NCBI GenBank assembly: GCA_022823105.1
Contig: JAJDXU010000415.1
Location: forward strand, 1 to 5,377
Direction: 5' to 3'
From: Dehalococcoidia bacterium
Lineage (GTDB): Bacteria > Chloroflexota > Dehalococcoidia > Lucifugimonadales > UBA3495
DNA length: 5,377 nucleotides
Both the position numbers and the translations under genes were made by a program. This document shows, piece after piece, positions 1 through 5,377 of the stretch; within the stretch, counting starts at the first letter, position 1, and every line of letters begins with the position of its first letter. The notes under the pieces are model-generated. The model did not search any database. It was not told where the DNA came from and worked only from the letters and a program-made list of their open reading frames with translations.

Positions 1-1151
1 TCCACCAGCCGGTCGTAATCCCCCAATGCCGCCTGATGCTCCCCCAGATTCGTAAGGACCAACGCCCGCGTCAGGTACGCACCCGCGTTGTCCGGGTCGA
101 GCTCGATGACGGCGCTGAAGTCCTCAATGGCTTTCTCGTGCCGGCCCAGGCGCATCTGCTCCGTTCCCCGGTTGTAGAGGACGCGGGTGTTGCCGGGGTC
201 CTGTTCGATGACCCGCGTGTAGTCCTCGATGGCCAGTTCATGCTGTCCCAGGCCGGCGTGGGCCAGCCCCCGGGCCGTCAGGGTCTCGGCGTTGCCCGGC
301 TCCAGTTCCAGGGAACGGTCCAGTTCCCGCAGCGCCTCGCCGTCATGGCCCTGGGCGCCCAGGGCCGCGCCCCGGCCCCGCCGCGCCGAGGCGTTGTCCG
401 GGTCCTGGGCCAGCACGCCGTCGAAGTCCCGCAGGGCCTGGTCGTACTCTCCCAGGTTGAGGTTGGTGATGCCCCGGGCGTAGCGGGCCAGGCCGAAGCC
501 CGGTTCCAGCTCGACGGCGGCGGCGAAGTCATCCAGGGCCCGTTCGGGCTGGTCCAGGTCGCGGTGAGCCAGACCCCGTTCGTAGTGGGCCACGGCCATG
601 CCCGGCTCCAGCTCGATGGCCCGGTCCAGGTCCTCCACCGCCAGCAGGAGATCGCCCAGCGCGGCGTGGGTCAACCCCCGGTCGTACCAGGCGTCGGCAA
701 TCTCAGGGGCCAGCAGGACGGCCACGTCAAAGTCGCTGAGCGCCTCGGCCAGGTTGCCCAGTTCGGCCTGGCACGCCCCCCGGCTGTAGTGGGCCACCGC
801 GTTGCCGGGCGCCAGCCGGATGGCGGCGTCGTAGTCCTCCACCGCCAGCCGGTGCTGCCCCATCCCGGACCTGGCCCTGGCCCGCCCGTGGTGGGCGTTG
901 GCGTGGCCGGGGGCCAGGGCGATGATCCTGCCGTGGTCCGCCGCCGCCAGGCGGTGCTCGCCCAGTTCGTTGTAGAGCAGCCCCCGGGTGTACAGACGCT
1001 GGATGTCTTCGGGGTTCCCCTCGATCTCCCCGGTCAACTGCTCGATCATCCGGCCAATGCCCTCGCGGCCCAGGGCGTCCATCATCCGCCGGAACTCCCG
1101 GCGCTCCTCCGGCGTATCCCCCGGGTCCAGCCCTTCGTCTTCCCAGGCCAT
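1..1151 (-). CDS. TPR-repeat protein, C-terminal end beyond the window
   Basis: The frame from the ATG at 1151 stays open to the left edge, giving 383 codons with no stop, so the gene is cut at its 3' end. Residues 1-49 are a charged helical leader (EERREFRRMMDALGREG). From residue 50 come nine complete and one partial tetratricopeptide repeats, each exactly 34 residues: 50-83, 84-117, 118-151, 152-185, 186-219, 220-253, 254-287, 288-321, 322-355 and 356-383. Each follows the pattern Y.RG.....LG....A..DF..AI.L.P.N. TPR arrays form right-handed solenoids that bind partner proteins or peptides; the partner here is unknown. There is no signal peptide or membrane segment, so the visible part looks cytoplasmic. 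The start at 1151 is chosen because GGAGGA lies 6 bases upstream; an in-frame ATG at 1169 lacks a comparable site. The gene is the most GC-rich part of the window. A fused output domain could lie beyond the edge. Confidence 0.85.
   Translation of the reverse strand, partial: MAWEDEGLDPGDTPEERREFRRMMDALGREGIGRMIEQLTGEIEGNPEDIQRLYTRGLLYNELGEHRLAAADHGRIIALAPGHANAHHGRARARSGMGQHRLAVEDYDAAIRLAPGNAVAHYSRGACQAELGNLAEALSDFDVAVLLAPEIADAWYDRGLTHAALGDLLLAVEDLDRAIELEPGMAVAHYERGLAHRDLDQPERALDDFAAAVELEPGFGLARYARGITNLNLGEYDQALRDFDGVLAQDPDNASARRGRGAALGAQGHDGEALRELDRSLELEPGNAETLTARGLAHAGLGQHELAIEDYTRVIEQDPGNTRVLYNRGTEQMRLGRHEKAIEDFSAVIELDPDNAGAYLTRALVLTNLGEHQAALGDYDRLV
3..1004 (-). repeat. Degenerate 102-bp coding repeats (TPR units)
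   Basis: The TPR units are encoded by about 9.8 tandem units of 102 bp. Identity between units is concentrated in the codons for the RG, LG, DF/DY and ELEPG/ELDPD positions, for example a GAGCTGGAGCCGGGC-like string that recurs near the ends of several units. The units have diverged, and there is no sign of very recent exact duplication. Confidence 0.75.
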
Positions 1152-1156
1152 GAAAG

Positions 1157-1163
1157 CTCCTCC
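1157..1163 (-). promoter_or_regulatory. Shine-Dalgarno site of the TPR gene
   Basis: On the minus strand GGAGGAG stands 5 bases before the ATG at 1151. This near-perfect ribosome binding site decides the start in favour of 1151 over the in-frame ATG at 1169. Confidence 0.75.
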
Positions 1164-1263
1164 CACCATGTTCCGATTGTTCCGCAACAGGCGGATTCAC
1201 CCTTGCAGGAAGGGCTTCACCTTCTGCGTGGGCGCAGCCCGCTCCCTTGCGGGGCCACCGTGA

Positions 1264-1282
1264 ACCATCACTCTATGATGGT
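1264..1282. promoter_or_regulatory. Inverted repeat, possible operator upstream of TPR gene
   Basis: ACCATCA and TGATGGT form perfect 7-bp arms around a 5-base spacer (CTCTA on the plus strand). The repeat lies about 113 bases before the TPR start and covers the -10 element of the weak minus-strand promoter candidate. That position would suit a repressor site. It could equally be a short RNA hairpin in the leader, or chance. Confidence 0.35.
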
Positions 1283-1303
1283 GGAGCCGTTCCTCGTTTG
1301 CAA
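1275..1303 (-). promoter_or_regulatory. Weak candidate promoter for the TPR gene
   Basis: On the minus strand TTGCAA (1298-1303) and CATCAT (1275-1280) are 17 bases apart, each matching 4 of 6 sigma-70 consensus positions. Transcription would start near 1268 and give a leader of about 117 bases. This is a weak match in sequence with no experimental support, and other start sites are possible. Confidence 0.22.
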
Positions 1304-1352
1304 CGGCGGTCTGTCAGCAGTTCTCCAACCCTGGAACCCGCCTTCCGGGGGC

Positions 1353-1400
1353 ACGGGCGCGCATGTCGGGCCTTTTGCATGTCAACTAGCGCCGCCCCGT
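1353..1400 (-). terminator. Possible bulged stem-loop after the HTH gene
   Basis: Directly after the HTH stop codon the minus strand carries a GC-rich arm (1389-1400) that can pair with 1353-1362: ten base pairs if two G bulges are allowed, closing a loop of 26 bases. There is no T-run after it, so it is not a classic intrinsic terminator. The loop side contains a TTGACA string and a GACATGC direct repeat (1361-1367 and 1377-1383). The pairing may simply reflect high GC. Confidence 0.2.
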
Positions 1401-1646
1401 TCAGTCCCGGAACAGGTGGCCCAGGCCGAAGGAGTCCGCCACCGCCAACAGCGCGGCATAGTTCTCGGTGCTGGGCATCACCCCCTTGTCCCGCCAGCGC
1501 CGGAGGGTTTCCGGGTCAACGTCCAGGCGGCGGCGCAGTTCCGCCCAGGATAGCCCCGACTCCCGCTGGAACCGCTTCAGCCGCTGTGGGAAGTCCTCGG
1601 GCAAGGCCAAGGTGATCCGGCTGTGGTGGGTGCGTTGTCTCGGCAT
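1401..1646 (-). CDS. Small helix-turn-helix DNA-binding protein (XRE-like)
   Basis: This 81-residue protein is probably a transcriptional regulator. After a basic N-terminus (MPRQRTHHSR) comes a short ITLALPEDFPQRLKRF segment, then a helix-turn-helix at about residues 32-55: helix SWAELRRRL, turn DVD, and an arginine-rich recognition helix PETLRRWRDKG. The C-terminal part (residues 58-81, TENYAALLAVADSFGLGHLF) resembles the closing helices of XRE/Cro-type domains. There is no sensor or catalytic domain. The start at 1646 is chosen because GGAGGA lies 8 bases upstream. The frame continues open to an ATG at 1796, but that extension is Cys/Thr/Pro-rich and does not resemble a folded domain. The gene is separated from the toxin gene by 517 bases and probably has its own promoter. 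It could be autoregulatory; a role as antitoxin is not supported by its distance from the toxin. Confidence 0.8.
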   Translation of the reverse strand: MPRQRTHHSRITLALPEDFPQRLKRFQRESGLSWAELRRRLDVDPETLRRWRDKGVMPSTENYAALLAVADSFGLGHLFRD

Positions 1647-1652
1647 CGCTGG

Positions 1653-1660
1653 CTTCCTCC
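1653..1660 (-). promoter_or_regulatory. Shine-Dalgarno site of the HTH gene
   Basis: GGAGGAAG on the minus strand, with the GGAGGA core 8 bases before the ATG at 1646. It is strong enough to prefer this start over the upstream in-frame ATG at 1796. Confidence 0.75.
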
Positions 1661-1662
1661 AG

Positions 1663-1737
1663 CAAAACGTGAGGCAGGCTCCGGCGGTCCGAATGCCCTC
1701 TATTCTCCGGCAAGTGGGCAGGGTTCCCCAAAACGTG
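1663..1737. repeat. Two direct copies of CAAAACGTG before the HTH gene
   Basis: The 9-mer CAAAACGTG occurs at 1663-1671 and 1729-1737, 66 bases apart, and both copies are followed by G one base later. Both lie between the promoter candidate and the HTH start codon. They could be binding sites for the HTH protein itself. Two copies of a 9-mer in a leader of this size could also arise by chance with a probability of a few percent. Confidence 0.3.
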
Positions 1738-1809
1738 GGTTGGCAACCAGATGATTGATCGAGGGTGGCCGGAGTGAATGCCCTGCCTTCCGTCATGGAA
1801 ATCAAGGGG

Positions 1810-1838
1810 ATTATAGTGAATTTCAGCCAAACCGTCAC
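1810..1838 (-). promoter_or_regulatory. Sigma-70-like promoter for the HTH gene
   Basis: On the minus strand a perfect TATAAT (1810-1815) stands 17 bases from GTGACG (1833-1838), which matches 4 of 6 positions of the -35 consensus, inside a locally AT-richer patch. Transcription would begin near 1803 and leave a leader of about 157 bases before the HTH start. This is the best promoter-like sequence in the window. No transcript data are available. Confidence 0.5.
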
Positions 1839-2105
1839 CGGGATGATGCGCTCCGGCGGCTCCAACGCAGGGTGAACATCTTGAGCATACGGAGTTGGTT
1901 GTATTCGGTAGCTAAACTGATGGGAGACTTCAACACGGTTCGGAAGGACGGGACCGGGCAGCGGCTCGCCCAGGCTCAGGGCCGGTTCCCCCGCGTAGAT
2001 GAAGGGCGGCAGGGCCGGGGCGTCCGGGATTAGCGCGCGTGAGAATGCCATGCCTCCAGCGCAGCGTGGACAATCGGGGGCAGTTCCGCAATGCTGGAGA
2101 AACCT

Positions 2106-2129
2106 CACACAACTTGCGAAAGTTCTGTG
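2106..2129 (-). terminator. Hairpin after the toxin gene, possible terminator
   Basis: The arms 2106-2115 and 2120-2129 pair in 9 of 10 positions (one C-C mismatch) around a 4-base loop, TCGC on the minus strand. It starts about 35 bases after the toxin stop codon, a usual place for the end of an operon. The bases after it on the minus strand are AGGTTTCT, not a clear T-run, so intrinsic termination is only a possibility. The loop on the opposite strand, GCGA, is a GNRA tetraloop. Confidence 0.35.
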
Positions 2130-2163
2130 GCGGCGCGCGGCGAACGCCAATCCGAATACCCGG

Positions 2164-2490
2164 CTAGAAGAAGGACCTGATCGCGACCAGAATTTCTGCG
2201 GTTTTGGAATCGGTCAGGCGGGCGATGGTTCGCTGGAAAACGCTTTCATTCAACGTTGTAAGCCGGTCCGGACGCGCCCGGCTGTTGCCCCTGCGCAATT
2301 GCCCGGTTTGCAGGTCCCCCGGCATTATGGCCACTTCTTGGGTGTGCGCGCCCCGGCCGCTGGTTATTTCGCACACTATCCAATCGTGCTCCGTGCCATC
2401 ACGCACGTCAGCTACTACCAACACGGGCCTGATCTTGGTTTGCCGCAAGTTGATGAAGGGAAAGGGAGCCAGTACGATGTCGCCCACCAT
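2164..2490 (-). CDS. PemK/MazF-family toxin (probable mRNA endoribonuclease)
   Basis: This 108-residue protein has the usual full length of the family. Members of the PemK/MazF fold cut mRNA at short sequences and stop translation, and are normally held inactive by an antitoxin. Family marks seen here are the N-terminal GDIVLAPFPF strand, the IRPVLVV strand with the conserved Arg21-Pro22, CEITS with Thr43-Ser44 at the expected catalytic position, and the C-terminal SRARPDRLTTLNESVF segment. No obvious truncation or missing key residue is seen. The ATG lies 3 bases after the stop codon of the restriction-modification gene; a GGGAGGG 13 bases upstream is rather distant, so translation is probably coupled. 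No antitoxin gene adjoins it on either side, which is unusual. An antitoxin might lie elsewhere in the operon outside the window, or the protein could be a solitary family member with altered activity. Confidence 0.85.
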   Translation of the reverse strand: MVGDIVLAPFPFINLRQTKIRPVLVVADVRDGTEHDWIVCEITSGRGAHTQEVAIMPGDLQTGQLRRGNSRARPDRLTTLNESVFQRTIARLTDSKTAEILVAIRSFF

Positions 2491-2493
2491 CGG

Positions 2494-5377
2494 CTAATTG
2501 TCGCCCTCCCTGATGTCCGGCAGTGACGCCAACCAGGCCTGATATTCCGGGTCATCATCAGCTTCGTCATATCGACTGAACATGGCCTCCAGCCCCAGCA
2601 TTGACCACTCGTGCTTGTCCCGGTCGCCGAACACTACCAACTGGCCGTCTTCCCAGTAGGCCATGTCGTCCACCACGTCCATAGTCTTCACGCTGACCGT
2701 GCATACCCTCTTCAGCAGGTCTATCACCCGTTCCTTGTGGTCGGCGAAACGGTAGGTGTTGAACCGCTCGGCGATGGTGGGGTCCCGGGGCTTGCGTTCC
2801 CTGTACTGGTCCAGCACCCACTCCAGGGCCGAACGGTTGCCCAGCCGGTACTCCCACACCTCCGGCGGCACACCCTCAAGCGTGGTCCTGTCGTCCAGCA
2901 CAATGGCTCCCTTCTCTATATCGGCCCGCAGGATTACCCGCTTGGGTTCGCCCTCAAGGTCCACCCGTTCCAAGGGCCACGGTTCCGCTTGCTCGAACCC
3001 GAGGTGCAGGTCCAGCAGCTCCCGCCCCATGTCCCTCCAGAGGCGGAAGTCGCGGTAGAAGGGCAGCCGGGGAAACTCCCGCAGCAGGTCCGCCCGGTAG
3101 TCGTGGCGGTACACCGGGTCGTGAAGCACGGCGTAGGTATAGGCGAAGATGTCCTCGGCGGTGATGCCCTCGGGCCCGGCCAGTTCCTCGAATACCTCGC
3201 CCCACTCCTGGCGGTAGTGGTCGTTGAACTGCCGGATGCCGTAGCCGGTGATGTTGCAGACCTTATCGCCGTCGGCGGTGTAACGGTACAGAGGAAGGCA
3301 TTGAGTGTCGCCGGTGAAGTGCAGGTCAAAAATCCTATCTGCGGCCAGTACGTAGAAACCCTTGCCGTTGACGCAGAAACAAATCACTTCGTTTTCATCA
3401 TCATTGCCGTTAGGGAAAACGTCCGGCAGTTGGTATTGCATTTCGTTCAGGTTTTGGCTGAAGTAGAGCGGTTTTACTACAAACGGGCGAAACAGCGTTC
3501 GACGAACCATTGCCCGGTCAAACACGTTGGGCAGATCCAAGCGCAATTGACGCTTCAGATCGCGCGTCCATTTGATATAGGTGCCGAGAATGCTGTCGTC
3601 AACATTCTTGCCGCCGTGTTCGGCTCGGCTTTCCTCATACTTGTTGATAAACGCCCGAACCTTGCTGCCAAGATGGGCGTGGTCGAAGTCGTAAACCCAT
3701 TCGTCTCGGTTGGTAACGACGCCCATCGAATACAAACCGAATACCGCACCCTCGTCCTCCGTCCGTTTCGCCAGCTTGGTTTCCCGGTTAGCCAAGGGCA
3801 GCAGAGCCTCAAAATCGCTGTTGGACTGGTTCAGCCAGTCGTTCCGCTTGTCCGGCGCGATGCTCTCAAAGTCAATTCCATCAATGGCGGCATCCCGCAG
3901 GTAGGCCAGCTTGTCCTTCGCCAATTCGGCATCCTCGCGCTTGGCGTAGTGAATGCCGCATTGACCCAGCCTGGCTTTGTCCCTCACAAAGAACCCGATG
4001 GCAACGCCGGTCTGGATGCCAAAGACGTTGTGGGTGGTGCCGGAAATCTTGGGGTTGCGCCGCACGTCCGAGCCCAGGTCAAGCACGTAGATGTCGGTGA
4101 ACTCTTCCGCCGCCACCTTGCGGAAGCCGTCGTCCTGCCGGGTTTCCAGGTAGGCACGGTTGGTGATAAACGCTATGACGCCGTCGTCGTCCAGCCTATC
4201 GGACGCCCATCGGATGAACCGCTTGTACATGTCGTACTGCTTGGTCTTCTGCGCCGTGCTTGCGGCGATGTAGGTCTCGCTGATGCGCCTGTCTATCTCC
4301 GGATACTCCCGGTTCCGGTTGTTGTCGTTCTCGTTCTGCTGGTTGGCGTTGTACGGCGGGTTCCCGATGATCACGCTGATGGGCTTCTCGTTCTGCTCCT
4401 GCACCCGTATCCAGTTCTCTTCCGACAGCGCCCCCAGGTTGAAGGCTCCTTGCCGCGTCACCGCGCCCCCCGTCGCCCCCCGCTGCTGCCAGTCCATGTT
4501 GTCCAGCGTGTCCACGAAGCACAGGTTGGGAAACTCCAGGTACTCACCCGTCCGCTCCCGGTAGGTGTACTCGATGTTCAGGTTGGCGATGTAGTAAGGG
4601 AGTATCGCCACCTCGTTGGCGTGGATTTCGTGGCGGTACTTGCGTTCCAGCAGGTCCAAGGGCAGGTGGTTGATCAGGCTGGTGATAAAGGTGCCCGTTC
4701 CCGTGGCCGGGTCCAGGATCTGCACGTTCTCGTCGGCCAGGGTCTTGCCGAAGTGCTTTTGCAACAGCCAGTCCGCGCCACGGATGATGAAGTCCACCAC
4801 CTCGTTGGGCGTATAGACCACGCCCAGGCGGTCGGCGGCGGCGGGATTGTACGCCTGGTAGAAGTCCTCGTAGACGGCCTTGAGGAACTGCTGCTTTTCG
4901 GCGTAGTCGGCGATTTCGTCCGCTGCTCGCCCAATGGCCCCGTAGTAGGTCCGCAGCCGGTCTATTGCCTCGCGCCGCACGTTGCCGGTGAAGAACGTCC
5001 CTTCCAGTTCGTCCAGCTGATGCGCAACGTTGTTCTCCCGATGGAACTGGTCCTCGTCAAAGACGCGGTGGAAGATGTCCTTGGTCAGGATGTGCTGGAG
5101 CAGCATCTCCCTCACGTCGGCCTCGGACACGTCCGGGCCGATGCTCCGGCGGCAGAGGGCCAGAAACTCCGATGCTTTGGCCCGGTAGTCCGCACTACTT
5201 TCTTCCGCCGCCGCCACCGACTGCCGCAGGTTCTCCAGCACCGCCGGCAGGTCGGTCTTGAACTGGGTCTGGGCCTGGCGGAACTCCTCGATGCCGGGCA
5301 GTTCGTAGTCCAGGAACCGCCGGATCAGACGGTGCAGTTCCCCGGGGCGGGACATGTCCACCCGCAGGGCCACGTCG
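2494..5377 (-). CDS. Type ISP-like restriction-modification enzyme, N-terminus beyond window
   Basis: The frame is open to the right edge. It covers 959 residues from the GTG codon at 5373, which is very likely an internal valine (reading ...DVALRVDMSRPGE), so numbering here is local. Residues 1-180 are a helical coupler-like segment. The N6-adenine methyltransferase core follows: VVYTPNEVVDF at 185-195, SAM-binding motif I DPATGTGTF at 221-229, NEVAILPYYIANL at 253-265, and catalytic NPPY at 338-341 followed by the Asn/Glu-rich stretch usual in type ISP enzymes. Residues 430-700 are probably the target-recognition region, with the family-like segments RRNPKISGTTHNVFG, DLHFTGDTQ and LPLYRY. 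The end (about 740-905) carries EYRLGNRSALEWVLDQY and RFADHKERVIDLL, strongly typical of LlaBIII-like enzymes. The protein should methylate adenine on one strand of an asymmetric site. Restriction would need an N-terminal Mrr-type nuclease and a helicase, which would lie outside the window; a solitary methyltransferase form is the alternative. Confidence 0.92.
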   Translation of the reverse strand, partial: DVALRVDMSRPGELHRLIRRFLDYELPGIEEFRQAQTQFKTDLPAVLENLRQSVAAAEESSADYRAKASEFLALCRRSIGPDVSEADVREMLLQHILTKDIFHRVFDEDQFHRENNVAHQLDELEGTFFTGNVRREAIDRLRTYYGAIGRAADEIADYAEKQQFLKAVYEDFYQAYNPAAADRLGVVYTPNEVVDFIIRGADWLLQKHFGKTLADENVQILDPATGTGTFITSLINHLPLDLLERKYRHEIHANEVAILPYYIANLNIEYTYRERTGEYLEFPNLCFVDTLDNMDWQQRGATGGAVTRQGAFNLGALSEENWIRVQEQNEKPISVIIGNPPYNANQQNENDNNRNREYPEIDRRISETYIAASTAQKTKQYDMYKRFIRWASDRLDDDGVIAFITNRAYLETRQDDGFRKVAAEEFTDIYVLDLGSDVRRNPKISGTTHNVFGIQTGVAIGFFVRDKARLGQCGIHYAKREDAELAKDKLAYLRDAAIDGIDFESIAPDKRNDWLNQSNSDFEALLPLANRETKLAKRTEDEGAVFGLYSMGVVTNRDEWVYDFDHAHLGSKVRAFINKYEESRAEHGGKNVDDSILGTYIKWTRDLKRQLRLDLPNVFDRAMVRRTLFRPFVVKPLYFSQNLNEMQYQLPDVFPNGNDDENEVICFCVNGKGFYVLAADRIFDLHFTGDTQCLPLYRYTADGDKVCNITGYGIRQFNDHYRQEWGEVFEELAGPEGITAEDIFAYTYAVLHDPVYRHDYRADLLREFPRLPFYRDFRLWRDMGRELLDLHLGFEQAEPWPLERVDLEGEPKRVILRADIEKGAIVLDDRTTLEGVPPEVWEYRLGNRSALEWVLDQYRERKPRDPTIAERFNTYRFADHKERVIDLLKRVCTVSVKTMDVVDDMAYWEDGQLVVFGDRDKHEWSMLGLEAMFSRYDEADDDPEYQAWLASLPDIREGDN

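Larger units (their letters stand above)
1152..1400. other. Intergenic region between HTH and TPR genes
   Basis: These 249 bases carry no convincing gene on either strand. Reading frames open on the plus strand here are GC-driven antisense frames. The stretch holds the Shine-Dalgarno site of the TPR gene, a weak promoter candidate overlapped by a perfect 7-bp inverted repeat, two small hairpins in the presumed TPR leader (1206-1226 and 1238-1253), and a longer bulged stem directly after the HTH stop codon. Confidence 0.6.
1647..2163. other. Intergenic region without a convincing gene
   Basis: These 517 bases lie between the toxin stop and the HTH start. The minus frame is open from 2150 into the HTH gene, but its translation here is Pro/Ala-rich and resembles no domain; the plus-strand frames look equally unlike proteins. 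The stretch holds the HTH promoter, its Shine-Dalgarno site and the CAAAACGTG repeats at the left, and the hairpin at 2106-2129 at the right. Around 1861-1920 the GC content falls to about 47%, below both flanks. It may contain a decayed gene, but I cannot identify one. Confidence 0.55.

Noticed and set aside
727..1200. Minus-strand open frame of 157 codons overlapping the TPR start
   Set aside because: It is a frame-shifted reading of the TPR gene, very rich in Gly, Pro and Arg with no recognisable domain.
1206..1253. Two small hairpins in the TPR leader as a riboswitch
   Set aside because: The stems are 5-7 bp, one with a bulge, and match no riboswitch class I recognise.
36..1553. Plus-strand open frame of 505 codons
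   Set aside because: It lies antisense to the TPR gene and part of the HTH gene. Its repetitive Gly/Val/Gln/Pro-rich translation mirrors the 34-residue period of the TPR gene, and it is open because stops are rare at this GC content. The minus-strand genes have clear motifs and ribosome sites.
1729..1752. Small palindrome around GGTTGCCAACC as an operator
   Set aside because: The arms are only 4 bases, no longer than expected by chance in this sequence.
1401..2164. HTH protein as antitoxin of the PemK/MazF-like toxin
   Set aside because: The two genes are 517 bases apart with a promoter and a hairpin between them, and the HTH gene comes after the toxin. Toxin-antitoxin pairs normally overlap or nearly touch. 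It cannot be excluded, but nothing in the sequence supports it.
4290..4362. Asn-rich stretch after NPPY as a novel insertion
   Set aside because: An Asn/Glu-rich segment followed by a YPE.DRRI..TY-like sequence directly after NPPY is usual in type ISP methyltransferases, so it is a family trait.
5355..5373. True start of the restriction-modification protein at 5373 or 5355
   Set aside because: The GTG at 5373 and the ATG at 5355 sit in continuous plausible coding sequence that runs open to the edge, and there is too little sequence to find a ribosome site. The gene is treated as partial.

Overview
The window is a GC-rich bacterial segment (about 70-80% GC in the left 1.1 kb, mostly 55-65% elsewhere) in which every gene I can support lies on the minus strand. 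Read in the direction of transcription, from right to left, the order is: a large type ISP-like restriction-modification gene whose start lies beyond the right edge; a small PemK/MazF-family toxin gene; about 0.5 kb with no convincing gene but a good sigma-70-like promoter; a small helix-turn-helix regulator; about 250 bp with candidate regulatory hairpins; and a TPR-repeat gene that runs off the left edge. No RNA gene, CRISPR array, insertion sequence or attachment site was recognised.

The organism cannot be named from this stretch. The high GC, the CGG/CTG/GCC-rich codon use and the styles of the TPR and HTH proteins recall uncultured Chloroflexota or similar environmental bacteria, but that is an impression from memory and not a demonstrated placement.

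Right region (2164-5377): the methyltransferase part of the enzyme shows YTP, DPATGTGTF and NPPY motifs and a C-terminal half typical of type ISP enzymes (LlaBIII-like). It would make N6-methyladenine in host DNA. Whether it also restricts depends on an N-terminal nuclease-helicase outside the window. The PemK/MazF-like gene begins 3 bases after its stop codon, so the two are probably co-transcribed and translationally coupled. No antitoxin is visible next to the toxin, which is the most notable arrangement here. A hairpin 35 bases after the toxin stop may end the operon.

Middle and left regions (1-2163): the 81-residue HTH protein has a strong Shine-Dalgarno sequence and probably its own promoter. 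The TPR protein has nearly ten back-to-back 34-residue repeats and an excellent Shine-Dalgarno sequence; its C-terminal end is not in the window. Nothing in the sequence ties these two genes functionally to the restriction-modification/toxin pair. This looks like an ordinary accessory or defence locus with a few features worth checking, and I do not see a proven new system.
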